A stretch of 64,000 bases of DNA, from contig NZ_CP054476.1 in NCBI RefSeq assembly GCF_013341275.1, positions 2,964,988 through 3,028,987 of the forward strand, written 5' to 3'. The translations under genes and the position numbers were made by a program. Shown here piece by piece: positions 45,000 through 53,438 of the stretch (the first letter of the stretch is position 1; each line of letters begins with the position of its first letter). Under the pieces are notes generated by a model. That model made no database searches. It had not been told where the DNA came from and saw only the letters and a list, made by a program, of their open reading frames with translations. The stretch comes from Methyloligella sp. GL2. GTDB taxonomy: Bacteria > Pseudomonadota > Alphaproteobacteria > Rhizobiales > Methyloligellaceae.

Positions 45000-46207
45000 A
45001 TGCAACTCCCCGTGGCCTTGTCGGCCGTGTTTACGCGCAAGGGCCCGATGCGGCCGCCATCCTCACCGACATTCAGACTTCCGTTGAGGACTGGAAGAAA
45101 AAGCAAGGCTCCCGCGTCGACGAGCTTGAATCCGCGATCGATGAGAACGCGCGAGCGCTTGCAGCCTTCAAGATCGGCGGCGTCGGCAGCGGCGACGACG
45201 ATACGCCGGCTGCCCGACGGCAGGCGGTCGCCAATCTCGGTGTGTTTGGCCGTACCGGGCGTCCGGATGCTCTGACCGAAGGGTTCGAAGTAAGGGCTGC
45301 GATGCGGTCGGACTCGAATCCGGATGGGGGCTACTTGGTCCCGGAGGAACTGTCGAAAGAGATCATTCGGCACCAGCGCGACGATAGCGCTATGCGGCGC
45401 CTGGCACGGGTGATCACCACCAGCTCGGCGAGTTTTAAGCAGCCCGTCTCACAGGGTGGCCTCGCGTCTGGTTGGGTGGGCGAAACGGAGGCGCGCCCCG
45501 AGACGGCTGGCGTTTCACTGCGGATGCTGGAGATTTTCGCAGGCGAGGTCTATGCGATGCCTGTCGTCACCCAAAACCTGCTCGACGACAGCGCCTACAA
45601 TCTCGGTGAGTTCCTAACCACTGAGATCACGGACGCCTTCAATGAACAGGAAGGTGGCGCTTTCATTCACGGTGACGGCATCAACAAGCCGCGAGGTTTC
45701 CTCACCTATGACGCCGCCCCCGCCGCTGACGCGACCCGAGATGCGGATAAGCTGCAATACGTTCCGACCGGGGTCGCGGCTAGCCTTTCCGACGAGACTC
45801 ACAATGGTGCTGACACGCTTATCGATCTCGTCTTCAGCCTGAAGGCGAAGTACCGCAGCAACGGCGCGTGGCTGATGAACTCGGCTTCGGCTGCGAAGAT
45901 CGCCAAGCTGAAAGACGCTGAGGATCGATACCTCTGGCAGCCTGCCCTGTCGAAGGGGCTCCCACCCATGTTGCTGGGCTATCCTGTCGAATTTGACGAG
46001 GACATGCCGGACATCGAAGCGAATGCGATGCCCGTCGCATTCGGTGATTTTCAGCGCGGCTACATGATCACAGATCGGTCGGGCGTTCGCATCCTTCGCG
46101 ACCCGCTCACCGCGAAGCCCTACGTGAAGTTCTACGCGACGAAGCGCGTCGGCGGCGCGGTGATCGACCACCACGCAGTCAAGCTGCTCAAGGTGGCATC
46201 GAGCTAG
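44996..46207 (+). CDS. HK97-fold major capsid protein
   Basis: Protein of 403 residues. The N-terminal 110 residues are helical and charged (AAILTDIQTSVEDWKKKQGS), like the delta domain of HK97-type capsid precursors. The rest has the family blocks DGGYLVPEELSKEIIRHQRD, SGWVGETEARPET, GEVYAMPVVTQNLLDDSAYN, FIHGDGINKPRGFL, AWLMNSASAAKIAKLKD, LLGYPVEFDEDMPD and AFGDFQRGYMITDRSGVRIL. The delta-like region suggests cleavage during maturation, but no protease gene is seen. No portal or terminase gene precedes it, which is unusual because these normally sit just upstream. Confidence 0.93.
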   Translation: MNATPRGLVGRVYAQGPDAAAILTDIQTSVEDWKKKQGSRVDELESAIDENARALAAFKIGGVGSGDDDTPAARRQAVANLGVFGRTGRPDALTEGFEVRAAMRSDSNPDGGYLVPEELSKEIIRHQRDDSAMRRLARVITTSSASFKQPVSQGGLASGWVGETEARPETAGVSLRMLEIFAGEVYAMPVVTQNLLDDSAYNLGEFLTTEITDAFNEQEGGAFIHGDGINKPRGFLTYDAAPAADATRDADKLQYVPTGVAASLSDETHNGADTLIDLVFSLKAKYRSNGAWLMNSASAAKIAKLKDAEDRYLWQPALSKGLPPMLLGYPVEFDEDMPDIEANAMPVAFGDFQRGYMITDRSGVRILRDPLTAKPYVKFYATKRVGGAVIDHHAVKLLKVASS

Positions 46208-46569
46208 TCAGGATCCTGCATCGCGGCTCTACCTTTCTCCCCGCGATGCTCGAAGCGGCGGCCGGTGTCGGCGCTACCGGCCGCCGCCGTTAGCTCCCGA
46301 AGGAAGGGGGGTAGGGAAATCTCCAAAGCGGCGGTTTCCAGGACCGGTGTGGTCCCACAATTGTTCTGCGCGCGAGTTTCCGAAAACTTTTTTTGAAAAG
46401 GCACACTCGGAGGAACTGATGGGAGGGGGGCAAATCTTCGACGAAGGGCCGTTTCCGGGACCGGTGTGGGTCTCACGCGCGGATTTTTTTCGCGCTTTCT
46501 GGATTTTTGGGTGTTCCACGCCAACGACAGCGACACGGCACATGGTGCAGATGAACAGGGGGTTTAAAA
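46208..46569. other. non-coding gap with imperfect direct repeat
   Basis: 362 bases with no supported gene. TTTCCAGGACCGGTGTGG (46335-46352) recurs as TTTCCGGGACCGGTGTGG (46452-46469), 17 of 18 bases equal. It could mark a deletion scar, a packaging-related site or repeated small frames. Confidence 0.55.
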
Positions 46570-46830
46570 ATGGCGGTTAAAAACAAAGCTTTGTCTGGTG
46601 CTGTGTCGGATTCAAAGCCCGGTAAGCCGCATCACGATCCGCGTGGCGCGGGCGGCGAGGCTATTATTTTTCCGGAACCGACCTCAGTTCCCTTCCTGGC
46701 ATTCGACCTCTCAGGATTCGATGGCGGCGATGTGATGCCAGAGAGGCCACCGGAGAGGTCAGGATCCGAACCTTCCGCAAATTTGCCGAAGGTTATGCAC
46801 GCGCCGTCGCGCGGCGGCGGAAGAGGCTGA
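46570..46830 (+). CDS. hypothetical short element protein
   Basis: Frame of 86 residues, Pro/Gly rich, with AGGGGG 7 bases before the ATG. It ends 4 bases before the tail-fibre-like gene. No family is recognised. It may be a minor virion protein or a spurious frame. Confidence 0.45.
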   Translation: MAVKNKALSGAVSDSKPGKPHHDPRGAGGEAIIFPEPTSVPFLAFDLSGFDGGDVMPERPPERSGSEPSANLPKVMHAPSRGGGRG

Positions 46831-46834
46831 GAAA

Positions 46835-47686
46835 ATGGCACTCCTCAATATCCAATACCGCGGCAATATCCGTTGCACCGTGAACGAGACCGGCACCGGC
46901 ACAAGCGTGACCTTCAAGGATGCACTGGCGCGGAGCTTTACGCCGGCGCAAGCAGGCGCCGAAGCTGCCGGGGGCCCGATCCCCTATCGCTTCGACGATG
47001 GACCAAATTTTGAGGTTGGTCTGATGCCATTGACCGGCGATCCCGTGACCGGCGGCACGCGGGTTGTCGAGAGTTCGAGCAACAGCAATGCGCCGATCAA
47101 CCTCACCTCGGCGGCAATCTTCAGCAGCGTGTTGCGCGCTGATGATTGGAACGAGATGCGCAAGTGCATCATGGCGCCGGGCGACCTGATCGTCAGCTAT
47201 GACGAAAGTCAGTATGTCGATGACCCGCGGCCGCTGGTTTTGCTGGATGGCTCAACCATCACCGATGGGGCGGCGGACTTCCCCATCGTTGCGGCACGCT
47301 ATCCCGACATGGTGAGCGGAGACGATCTTGTGCTGGCCGATCCGCGCGGCATGTTCCCGCGTATCTGGGACGGTGGTGCCGGCGTCGATCCCGACGCTGT
47401 GACCCGCACCGCCTCGATTGCGGGCGGAACGGCCGGCGACCATCCGATGACGGACCAGGGCGATGCCATCCGAAATATCGCGGGTAGCGTTAGTGGTGTT
47501 GGCACCACGCGACTGGGCGGTGCCTCTGGCGCATTCGACACGAGCGGCGCGACTAGCAACGGCGCCAGCGGCGGCGGCAACAGCGGCTACACCAACTTCG
47601 ATTTCGATGCATCGCGCGTCGTGCCGACTGCCGACGAAAACCGGCCGCATAACCACACGATCTCTCTCTGGATGCTGTTGGGGTAA
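46835..47686 (+). CDS. phage tail fibre/collar-like protein
   Basis: Protein of 283 residues. The C-terminal half has the tail-collar pattern: LLDGSTITDGAADFPIVAAR, ADPRGMFPRIWDGGAG, a Gly/Ser/Thr-rich spacer and the ending RPHNHTISLWMLLG, in which the N-H-N/R-P-H-N-H sequence and short hydrophobic tail are typical. Such proteins bind the host surface. The gene sits upstream of a probable fibre assembly gene with a 3-base gap. Confidence 0.82.
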   Translation: MALLNIQYRGNIRCTVNETGTGTSVTFKDALARSFTPAQAGAEAAGGPIPYRFDDGPNFEVGLMPLTGDPVTGGTRVVESSSNSNAPINLTSAAIFSSVLRADDWNEMRKCIMAPGDLIVSYDESQYVDDPRPLVLLDGSTITDGAADFPIVAARYPDMVSGDDLVLADPRGMFPRIWDGGAGVDPDAVTRTASIAGGTAGDHPMTDQGDAIRNIAGSVSGVGTTRLGGASGAFDTSGATSNGASGGGNSGYTNFDFDASRVVPTADENRPHNHTISLWMLLG

Positions 47687-47689
47687 GCT

Positions 47690-48265
47690 ATGGACCTTCA
47701 TCACTATCATGCCGAGACCGGCGAATACCTGAAGACCGCGCCGGCCCGCGCTGTACCGGGGCGTGAGAAGCTGGACGCGAGCGATCCCAAGAAATGGCTT
47801 CGCCCGCCCAACACGACCGACGAGGCGCCGCCGGAACTCGGCGAGGGATACGCCGCCGTGCGGACCGGCGGAGAATGGGTCCAGGTCGAAGATCACCGCG
47901 GCGAGACGGTCTTCGACACCGCAACCGGAGCCGAAAGCGAAGTGACGAGCCTTGGCCCGCTGCCGGAGGGCGTGACGCCGATCGAGCGGCCCAGTCCCTT
48001 CCATGTGTGGAATGAAGGTGAGGGCGCATGGCAAGAGGACGCAGACGCTAAGCAGGCCGCGCTCATTGCGGGCGTGAAGGCCGAAGCGTTCCGACGCATC
48101 TCCGAGATCATGCCGCGCTGGATGGTCGATCGGGAGGTTTCCGGCGGCGCCCCTATCCCGACCGCGACCAAGACTGCAGTCGAGGCGATCCGTGCCAAGT
48201 CGGATGCGATCGAGGCGCTGGACGCGGTTCCCGAGGGCTTTACCTCGGACGAATACTGGATCTGA
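47690..48265 (+). CDS. tail fibre assembly-like protein
   Basis: Protein of 191 residues. The start (HHYHAETGEYL) and the Trp/Pro-rich middle (SPFHVWNEGEGAWQED) resemble tail fibre assembly chaperones, as does its place after the fibre gene. The C-terminal helix region (AALIAGVKAEAFRRISEIMP, then TAVEAIRAKSDAIEALDAVP) fits the coiled domain of that group. The call rests on pattern and position; no catalytic role is expected. Confidence 0.68.
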   Translation: MDLHHYHAETGEYLKTAPARAVPGREKLDASDPKKWLRPPNTTDEAPPELGEGYAAVRTGGEWVQVEDHRGETVFDTATGAESEVTSLGPLPEGVTPIERPSPFHVWNEGEGAWQEDADAKQAALIAGVKAEAFRRISEIMPRWMVDREVSGGAPIPTATKTAVEAIRAKSDAIEALDAVPEGFTSDEYWI

Positions 48266-48336
48266 TGGCGCCCGCTAAGGTCGCTGGAATTCGGTTGCGC
48301 AACCTGCCATATTCTCCCTTCTGGGGGTTGGAGCGT

Positions 48337-48681
48337 ATGGGGTTGGGGACAATGTTGCGCGTATATGTATTCACCATCGCGATGATGGCAGCCGCGGTCG
48401 GCCTTGCGGGGTGTTCGGCACAAAAAGAGTTGGTCGCGACGGGCGGAAGCCGAGCCGATGGCACGATCGACTTGAGCTACGAATATGGTGCTTTTGAGAA
48501 GCCCGTCTTCAGCGAAGCGCAGGGCATTGCGACAGCCCAGGAGCGCTGCAAGGCATGGGGATATTCTAGCGCCGAGCCCTTCGGTGGCCAGAAACGCGAG
48601 TGCCAAGAGACTAGCCAATATGGCTGCGTGCGCTACTTCGTGACGATGACATATCAATGTCTCGGCAAGGGGAACACCTAG
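48337..48681 (+). CDS. YecR-like lipoprotein
   Basis: Protein of 114 residues with a lipoprotein signal peptide and lipobox V-G-L-A-G-C. The mature part (ATGGSRADGTIDLSYEYGAF, QERCKAWGYSSAEPFGG, CVRYFVTMTYQCLG) matches the YecR family of small lipoproteins of unknown function. The frame opens at 48265, overlapping the previous stop as TGATG, but that start would give a 50-residue leader; 48337 (or 48352) gives a normal signal peptide. Confidence 0.8.
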   Translation: MGLGTMLRVYVFTIAMMAAAVGLAGCSAQKELVATGGSRADGTIDLSYEYGAFEKPVFSEAQGIATAQERCKAWGYSSAEPFGGQKRECQETSQYGCVRYFVTMTYQCLGKGNT

Positions 48682-49147
48682 CCGGCTCGCACCAACAGGC
48701 TCTGGGAGCGCCCTGGAGAACCCTTCATCCATGGAGCCCCTCTCACGAAGGTTGAGAAGAAAAGTGCATCAGCGACTTTGAAAACTTCGTCTGGGCGACA
48801 TCCAAATGCCTAAGCTCCATAAGATGAAGCTCACAGCCAAGGTGGGTGTCACGGGTTCTCTAAATGGAACAGCCTTCCGGCGTGGGCTAAGCCGGGCGAA
48901 AGGGTGGTTTGTGAAGTTGTTGAGCCGGAAGGTGCGGCAACGCAATCGACAAAATCGACTCGCCGACCATGAGCGGCGCATAGAACGCGGCGGCGAATAC
49001 TTCGAGCGAGTCACGATGGTCGATGATGGCGAGGTCGTTCATGAGGTCCGGGAACCGCTCGATCATCACGTCGGGCACGGATCTGCTCGTCGAAGACGAA
49101 GGTGAAGACGAAGGTAATGGGTAGCGAATTCCCCCGAGTCTGTCAGG
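48682..49147. other. weakly coding stretch of the element
   Basis: 466 bases. A plus-strand frame at 48806-49105 (99 residues, very basic) ends in a phrase (YFERVTMVDDGEVVHEVREPL) that might be part of a short phage protein, but there is no RBS and no firm family. I do not call it as a gene. Confidence 0.35.
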
Positions 49148-49537
49148 CTACCGGTCGCAACGCCAGGCGAGCAATGCTCTCCCACAGAGAAAAGTTGCAG
49201 AAATCCCGCTAAATAGTGCTCCCCAGAAATTCCAGAACACGGCATCCTTGAGGGCGAGGAAGAACGGATCGTCAGCAGGTGCGGCTCCCCAGTACGACTT
49301 CATCGGCGGATGCCCGCCCGATGCCGAAAAAAACCAGAACAGGGCAGCAAGAAAGGCCGATATGGCGATCATGGCGTCCAATATTTTCAGCCAGGGCACT
49401 GCCTGAGCGGCCCCCATTGCCGAGCGCGGAAAGGCCGCGCGGACAGCCGCAGGGAGTTCATGACCAGGCCGGGCGTTCTGGAAGTCGTCTGAGGTCCATT
49501 CGGGGTTGTCGGGATCGAGCTCGTTCTCGCTGGGCAT
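49148..49537 (-). CDS. chimeric small protein: BrnA/DUF4415-like N-terminus joined to two membrane helices
   Basis: Protein of 129 residues. The first 40 residues (DPDNPEWTSDDFQNARPGHE, LPAAVRAAFPRS) match the N-terminus of BrnA/DUF4415 antitoxins. The DNA-binding C-terminus of that family is missing; instead there are two membrane helices (LDAMIAISAFLAALFWFF and AVFWNFWGALFSGISATFLC). GGAGG lies 6 bases before the ATG. It is probably a recombination product. Function unknown. Confidence 0.65.
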   Translation of the reverse strand: MPSENELDPDNPEWTSDDFQNARPGHELPAAVRAAFPRSAMGAAQAVPWLKILDAMIAISAFLAALFWFFSASGGHPPMKSYWGAAPADDPFFLALKDAVFWNFWGALFSGISATFLCGRALLAWRCDR

Positions 49538-49655
49538 GTCATGCCTCCGCATTGTTGGGCTAGCTCTCCAACGCTAGCGCCTCCGCTTTGAAGTCTAACA
49601 TGCCCTACCGCTTGCCACGCTTCAGGCCAGCCGTGATCGCTACGCTGCAGATGGC

Positions 49656-49970
49656 CTAGTTTTTCTCGTCCGGCAAGACATCGCCCAGGCCGACGCGAAG
49701 AACGCTGGCGATACGCTCCAGTGTGGGATGATCGCCCTGGTGCTCGCCGCTCTCGATCATGGACAGGAGGGATTGTGAGATCTCGGCAGCCTCGGCCAAC
49801 TCCTTCTGGCTTAGATTTCGGTATTGCCGCAAAGGACCGATGGGCGAGCGCGAAATCTCGATCGCCTCCCAAACGGAATCGGGCAACGCGATTTCCCGCT
49901 GGCGCTCTTCGGCCAACCGGGCGAGAGCCGCATCCTCTTCCGATTCAGTCTTCATGATCGGTATTCTCAT
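49656..49970 (-). CDS. XRE-family HTH regulator
   Basis: Protein of about 104 residues. RQYRNLSQKELAEAAEISQS, then LLSMIESGEHQGDHPTLERI, is a lambda-repressor-like HTH, close to the XRE antitoxin type. The N-terminal 40 residues are charged (ARLAEERQREIALPDSVWEA). No partner toxin gene is recognised next to it. Several in-frame starts exist (49994, 49970, 49955); the RBS does not decide between them. Confidence 0.78.
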   Translation of the reverse strand: MRIPIMKTESEEDAALARLAEERQREIALPDSVWEAIEISRSPIGPLRQYRNLSQKELAEAAEISQSLLSMIESGEHQGDHPTLERIASVLRVGLGDVLPDEKN

Positions 49971-50204
49971 TGCCTCTTGCTTCGCACGATACATCCCCTT
50001 GCGGGGACGGAAAAGGCGCCAGCCGGGGCCGGCGCCTTTCATTCCGCTCTAGGACTATTGAATCTGATGCGACGTGTTCCAAGCCTCTTGGAAGGCTCTA
50101 AGAGTTTGTTGGGTGGCATCAAAGGTTGACGGGCAACCAAATAATGCGCTCTCCGAGTCGATCGTTCACGGGCTCGTCGTTCCCAACATCCAGGACTGAT
50201 TCGA

Positions 50205-50618
50205 CTAGCAGTCCGGAGACTCGTCCGGGCGTCCTTGCCCCGTCTTGATATTGGTAACTTCTGCCCGCTCCACGCTAGCTATGATCCCCGCCAGCGTGTC
50301 GGCGATTTCGTGCGTCATATCCATAAGCTCCGTCCCGAGGTCGCTGCCGATGTCGTCAAGGGCGCTCGCCGCCGCGATGATCCGTAGACGACTGACACAG
50401 GTGCCAAGCTCGTCGAGACTCGCGATATCTATCTCCCTGGCCGTCACCATCGGCTTATCGCAAACGGTTTGGTCTTCTCCAAAAGAGCGAATCAACTGCC
50501 AAACCTTAATCTTGTCTGAGGCGGGGAGCTTCCTCCAAGTGGCCTTAAACATCTCAAGATCGTCGAGAGGGCTCAGATCACTCTGCTCAGTGGTTTTCAG
50601 ATGCTGGATGCTAGTCAT
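50205..50618 (-). CDS. hypothetical element protein
   Basis: Protein of 137 residues, soluble and helical, with no recognised motif. ATG at 50618 is chosen because AAAGGTAGG lies just upstream; the frame before it is unrelated. It is divergent from the XRE regulator at 50710, and the 91-base gap contains a palindrome, so the two are probably co-regulated. Confidence 0.6.
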   Translation of the reverse strand: MTSIQHLKTTEQSDLSPLDDLEMFKATWRKLPASDKIKVWQLIRSFGEDQTVCDKPMVTAREIDIASLDELGTCVSRLRIIAAASALDDIGSDLGTELMDMTHEIADTLAGIIASVERAEVTNIKTGQGRPDESPDC

Positions 50619-50643
50619 AGCGCCTACCTTTGCTGTCTTGCGG

Positions 50644-50660
50644 TCAACAATTAATGTTGA
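50644..50660. promoter_or_regulatory. probable operator between divergent element genes
   Basis: TCAACA-N5-TGTTGA is a perfect inverted repeat; a further TCAACA half-site lies at 50687-50692. Likely bound by the XRE regulator encoded next to it. Confidence 0.5.
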
Positions 50661-50709
50661 TACCGTGCCCACAACCTTTGGCTCTGTCAACAAAAAATGG
50701 TGATAGCGT

Positions 50710-50928
50710 ATGACGCCGGCACAAGCGCGAGCGGCCCGAGCTCTTCTCGACTGGACACAGACGAAGCTTGCCGCGACCGCTGGTCTAGGGCTCTCCACGA
50801 TCGTCGATTTCGAAAAGTCGAGACGCGAGGTTTCTCGCGAAGCTCAAGCCGCAATCCGCGGCGCCTTAGAAGCTGCCGGCGTCGAGTTCACCAATGGCAA
50901 GGGACTTGGAGTCCGGCTTCGGAGCTAG
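50710..50928 (+). CDS. XRE-family HTH regulator
   Basis: Protein of 72 residues, almost all of it one HTH domain: QARAARALLDWTQTKLAATA, then GLSTIVDFEKSRREVSREAQ. The ending GVEFTNGKGLGVRLR is typical of short phage-type XRE regulators. It is divergent from the 50205-50618 gene with a shared palindrome, and likely controls the lysogeny-like state of the element. Confidence 0.83.
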   Translation: MTPAQARAARALLDWTQTKLAATAGLGLSTIVDFEKSRREVSREAQAAIRGALEAAGVEFTNGKGLGVRLRS

Positions 50929-50952
50929 ACCACTTGCATACTTTTCACGAGC

Positions 50953-51492
50953 ATGCTATCGGAGAGCATGGTTAAGCACTCAAATGATTCCGAACAATAT
51001 CGCTTCACTGCAAAGCAGATTGGGGAGCTGACCGACGGTCGCGTGTCGCTCAAGACGCTCAATAACTGGGTCGCGAAAAAGCAATGGTTCACGGAGCTGG
51101 CGCCTTCAGAGAAGGGGCGCCCCCGGCTCTTTTCACGTGCCAACGTCATAGAGGCGGTCTTGGCGTCATACTTCATGATGGCCGGCCTTCCGCGCAGCGG
51201 CGCTTCGACCCTGATGCAGCTCCTCGTTGTGAATGCGAATGGTTCCGGGGGTTGGGTCGGCGACCTTCGCGACAAATTCGAACTCCTGCCCTATCTGCGC
51301 CCGCGCTCCAAGGATTGGCATCTGCTGCTCAATTGCTCTGAGGAACGTGAGTCCCTCACCTTCGGGCGCCTTGACGAAATTCGGGCGGTAAGCACCGGGG
51401 CGCTTGCGAATGAACTGAGCGGATCGACATCCAGCACAATTGTGATTCCGATATCCGCGATCATCGCGCGGATCGATGAGATCGGGAGCTGA
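50953..51492 (+). CDS. MerR-like HTH protein of the element
   Basis: Protein of up to 179 residues. FTAKQIGELTDGRVSLKTLNNWVAKKQWF is a MerR-type winged HTH, followed by a helical segment and a domain ending in SSTIVIPISAIIARIDEI. The ATG at 50968 has GGAG close upstream (spacing only 3), so the start is uncertain. It heads a run of genes ending in the integrase. Regulator or excision factor. Confidence 0.65.
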   Translation: MLSESMVKHSNDSEQYRFTAKQIGELTDGRVSLKTLNNWVAKKQWFTELAPSEKGRPRLFSRANVIEAVLASYFMMAGLPRSGASTLMQLLVVNANGSGGWVGDLRDKFELLPYLRPRSKDWHLLLNCSEERESLTFGRLDEIRAVSTGALANELSGSTSSTIVIPISAIIARIDEIGS

Positions 51493-51496
51493 GGCA

Positions 51497-51697
51497 ATGA
51501 GACTCGAATACGAAGACAAGCCGATTGAGGAATGCGATAGCGAAACGCTGGTTGCCGCGCGCGAAAAGGTAATCGCTCGCGGCATGGTCCTGCTCGATGA
51601 CTTGGCGATCGGCGGCAAGATACTTGAGGCCATCGAATCGGAACTCGGCAGGCGGGGAATAGCAGCCGCCACCGCCTCGATTTCGCGAGTGCAATAA
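51497..51697 (+). CDS. short hypothetical element protein
   Basis: Protein of 66 residues, charged and probably helical (ETLVAAREKVIARGMVLLDD). The TAA overlaps the next ATG by one base (TAATG), so it is part of the integrase operon. No family recognised. Confidence 0.6.
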   Translation: MRLEYEDKPIEECDSETLVAAREKVIARGMVLLDDLAIGGKILEAIESELGRRGIAAATASISRVQ

Positions 51698-51918
51698 TGG
51701 CGCGGCTGGTCGGAGAGGCGATAGCAGCAAAGCGCGTCGGGCTCCCTCTCGCGACCTTCCGGAATTGGGTCGCGCTTGGCCGCCTGCCCCGCCCCCTTCC
51801 CGATTGCGGCATGTTCGACATGAAAGCGATTGATGCCGCCCTTGACCGGCTGTCCGGGCTTGGGGGCCCTAGCAACGCGCTAGACGCTTGGCGAGGGGGG
51901 CGCAGCAATGCGGGTTAG
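51697..51918 (+). CDS. excisionase-like HTH protein
   Basis: Protein of 73 residues. VGLPLATFRNWVALGRLPRP is the HTH core of MerR/AlpA-like excisionases, followed by CGMFDMKAIDAALDRLSG. It overlaps the integrase gene by 11 bases. Excisionases direct the integrase towards excision; the role is inferred from fold and position. Confidence 0.75.
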   Translation: MARLVGEAIAAKRVGLPLATFRNWVALGRLPRPLPDCGMFDMKAIDAALDRLSGLGGPSNALDAWRGGRSNAG

Positions 51919-52924
51919 GCTCAAGGGAATCCATTGCGTCACCAGCCGCCTGGCGACCGGGCGGAAGGTGACCTACTACTATGCTTGGCGCGGCGGTCCC
52001 CGCCTCGTCGGCGAGCCGGGCTCGCCAGAATTCTTGCGGTCTTACGAAGCCGCGCATAGGAACAGGCACCAGCCCGACCGTTCCGCATTCCTATCGGTCA
52101 TCTCCGCTTACAAATCGTCTCAAGAGTTTCGGCGCCTTCGCGAGCGAACCCAAGCGGACTATCTCAAGCAGATCCGAAAAATCGAAGCCGCATTCGGTGG
52201 CTTGCCGCTCGCGGCGCTCGACGATCCCCGCGTCACGCGGGACTTGCTCGAATGGCGGGACAGCATGGCAGCGAGCCCGCGGCAGGCGGACTACGCTTGG
52301 ACCGTTCTTATGCGCGTGATCTCTTGGGCACGCGGACGAGGCTTCACGACTTATCGGCCGCCCGAGCGTGTCGAGCGGCTCTATCATGCCGACCGCTCCG
52401 ACAAGATCTGGCGCGAAGAGGATATCGCGGCCTTTTTCGCCGTAGCGTCCCAACCGCTGCAACGCGCATTGGTGCTCGCGCTTGAAACCGGGCAGCGCCA
52501 AGGCGATCTGCTCGCGCTCCCCTGGAGCGCTTTCGATGGAATCTGGCTCCGGCTCCGGCAGGCCAAGACCGGCCGCCGGGTCAATGTTCCGGTGACGAAG
52601 CGCCTTAGCGCCGTTCTCGAATCAACACCGCGCGTCTCGCCGATCATTCTCACCAACGGGCGCGGGCAGCCCTGGCAGGCGAATGCTTTCAGAAAGGCCT
52701 GGGGTGCTGCTAGCCGCAAGGCGGGGATCGTCGGTCTAACGTTCCATGATCTGCGGGGCACGGCCGTGACGCGCCTGTCCGAAGCCGAGTGCACACCTCA
52801 GGAAATCGGAACAATTACCGGCCACAGCCTGCGCGACGTGGGCGTGATCTTGGACCGCTATTCGGCACGCACCGATAAGCTCGCTATCGCTGCGATTGCA
52901 AAGCTCGAAAGGGGGGAACGGTGA
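51908..52924 (+). CDS. tyrosine recombinase (integrase) of the tRNA-Phe element
   Basis: Protein of 338 residues, complete. The catalytic set is visible: R197 (ETGQRQGDLL), K220 (QAKTGRR), H280 and R283 (FHDLRGTAVTRL), H306 (TGHSLRD) and Y318 (LDRYSA). The N-terminal part (30-150) contains the core-binding helices. It ends 76 bases before the tRNA-Phe gene, the usual place for an integrase that targets a tRNA. All active-site residues are intact, so the element may still be mobile. Confidence 0.95.
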   Translation: MRVRLKGIHCVTSRLATGRKVTYYYAWRGGPRLVGEPGSPEFLRSYEAAHRNRHQPDRSAFLSVISAYKSSQEFRRLRERTQADYLKQIRKIEAAFGGLPLAALDDPRVTRDLLEWRDSMAASPRQADYAWTVLMRVISWARGRGFTTYRPPERVERLYHADRSDKIWREEDIAAFFAVASQPLQRALVLALETGQRQGDLLALPWSAFDGIWLRLRQAKTGRRVNVPVTKRLSAVLESTPRVSPIILTNGRGQPWQANAFRKAWGAASRKAGIVGLTFHDLRGTAVTRLSEAECTPQEIGTITGHSLRDVGVILDRYSARTDKLAIAAIAKLERGER

Positions 52925-52932
52925 ACGCTAAC

Positions 52933-52952
52933 TGTAAAACGGGGTGTAAAAC
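52933..52952. repeat. candidate integrase arm-type sites, right
   Basis: Two copies of TGTAAAAC, 12 bases apart, just after the integrase stop and about 50 bases inside attR. One more copy lies inside attL. Confidence 0.4.
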
Positions 52953-53000
52953 GCGCACGCTGCGCAAGAGCTTCGAACGCCCTAACCCCTTGAAAAGGAA

Positions 53001-53076
<76 letters not shown>

Positions 53077-53207
53077 TTATCCGGCGCGAGGGCCGCGCCT
53101 TTCGCGGAGCCGCACTGTGGCTCAGGCGGAGTTAAATTTGCCTGAGCGGGCGCGCCGCATTTGCGAAACCCGGCTTATAGGCAATCCGCCCCTTTCTGTC
53201 GAGAGGG

Positions 53208-53438
53208 TTAGACGTCCTCGTCGTCATCGGGGGCAAGCGGGCCTGCCGGTTCGCCGGGAATGGCATAGCGGCCCGAAAGCCAGCGGTTCAGATCGACATC
53301 GGCGCAGCGCTTGGAGCAGAACGGACGATGGTCGGGCGATTGCGGCTTGCCGCAGATCGGGCATTTGGCGCGGTTGGCGCTTTCACCCTTGGATTCGGGC
53401 CGTTTTCCTGCGTTTTCGCCCGTCACGCGCCCCCTCAC
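53208..53438 (-). CDS. yacG: DNA gyrase inhibitor YacG (zinc protein)
   Basis: Protein of 76 residues. C-P-I-C-G-K and F-C-S-x-R-C-A-D-V-D-L (53-residue core) give the C-x2-C...C-x3-C zinc site and DL-x-x-W motif of YacG, followed by a W-L-S-G-R-Y-A-I-P sequence and an acidic tail. In E. coli YacG binds GyrB and blocks DNA binding. It starts at a GTG that overlaps the Maf stop (GTGA), so the two are translationally coupled. Confidence 0.92.
   Translation of the reverse strand: MRGRVTGENAGKRPESKGESANRAKCPICGKPQSPDHRPFCSKRCADVDLNRWLSGRYAIPGEPAGPLAPDDDEDV

Noticed and set aside
46274..46543. Minus-strand frame with repeated H-T-G-P-G-N
   Set aside because: The phrase arises from the repeated 18-mer in non-coding DNA; no RBS or family support.
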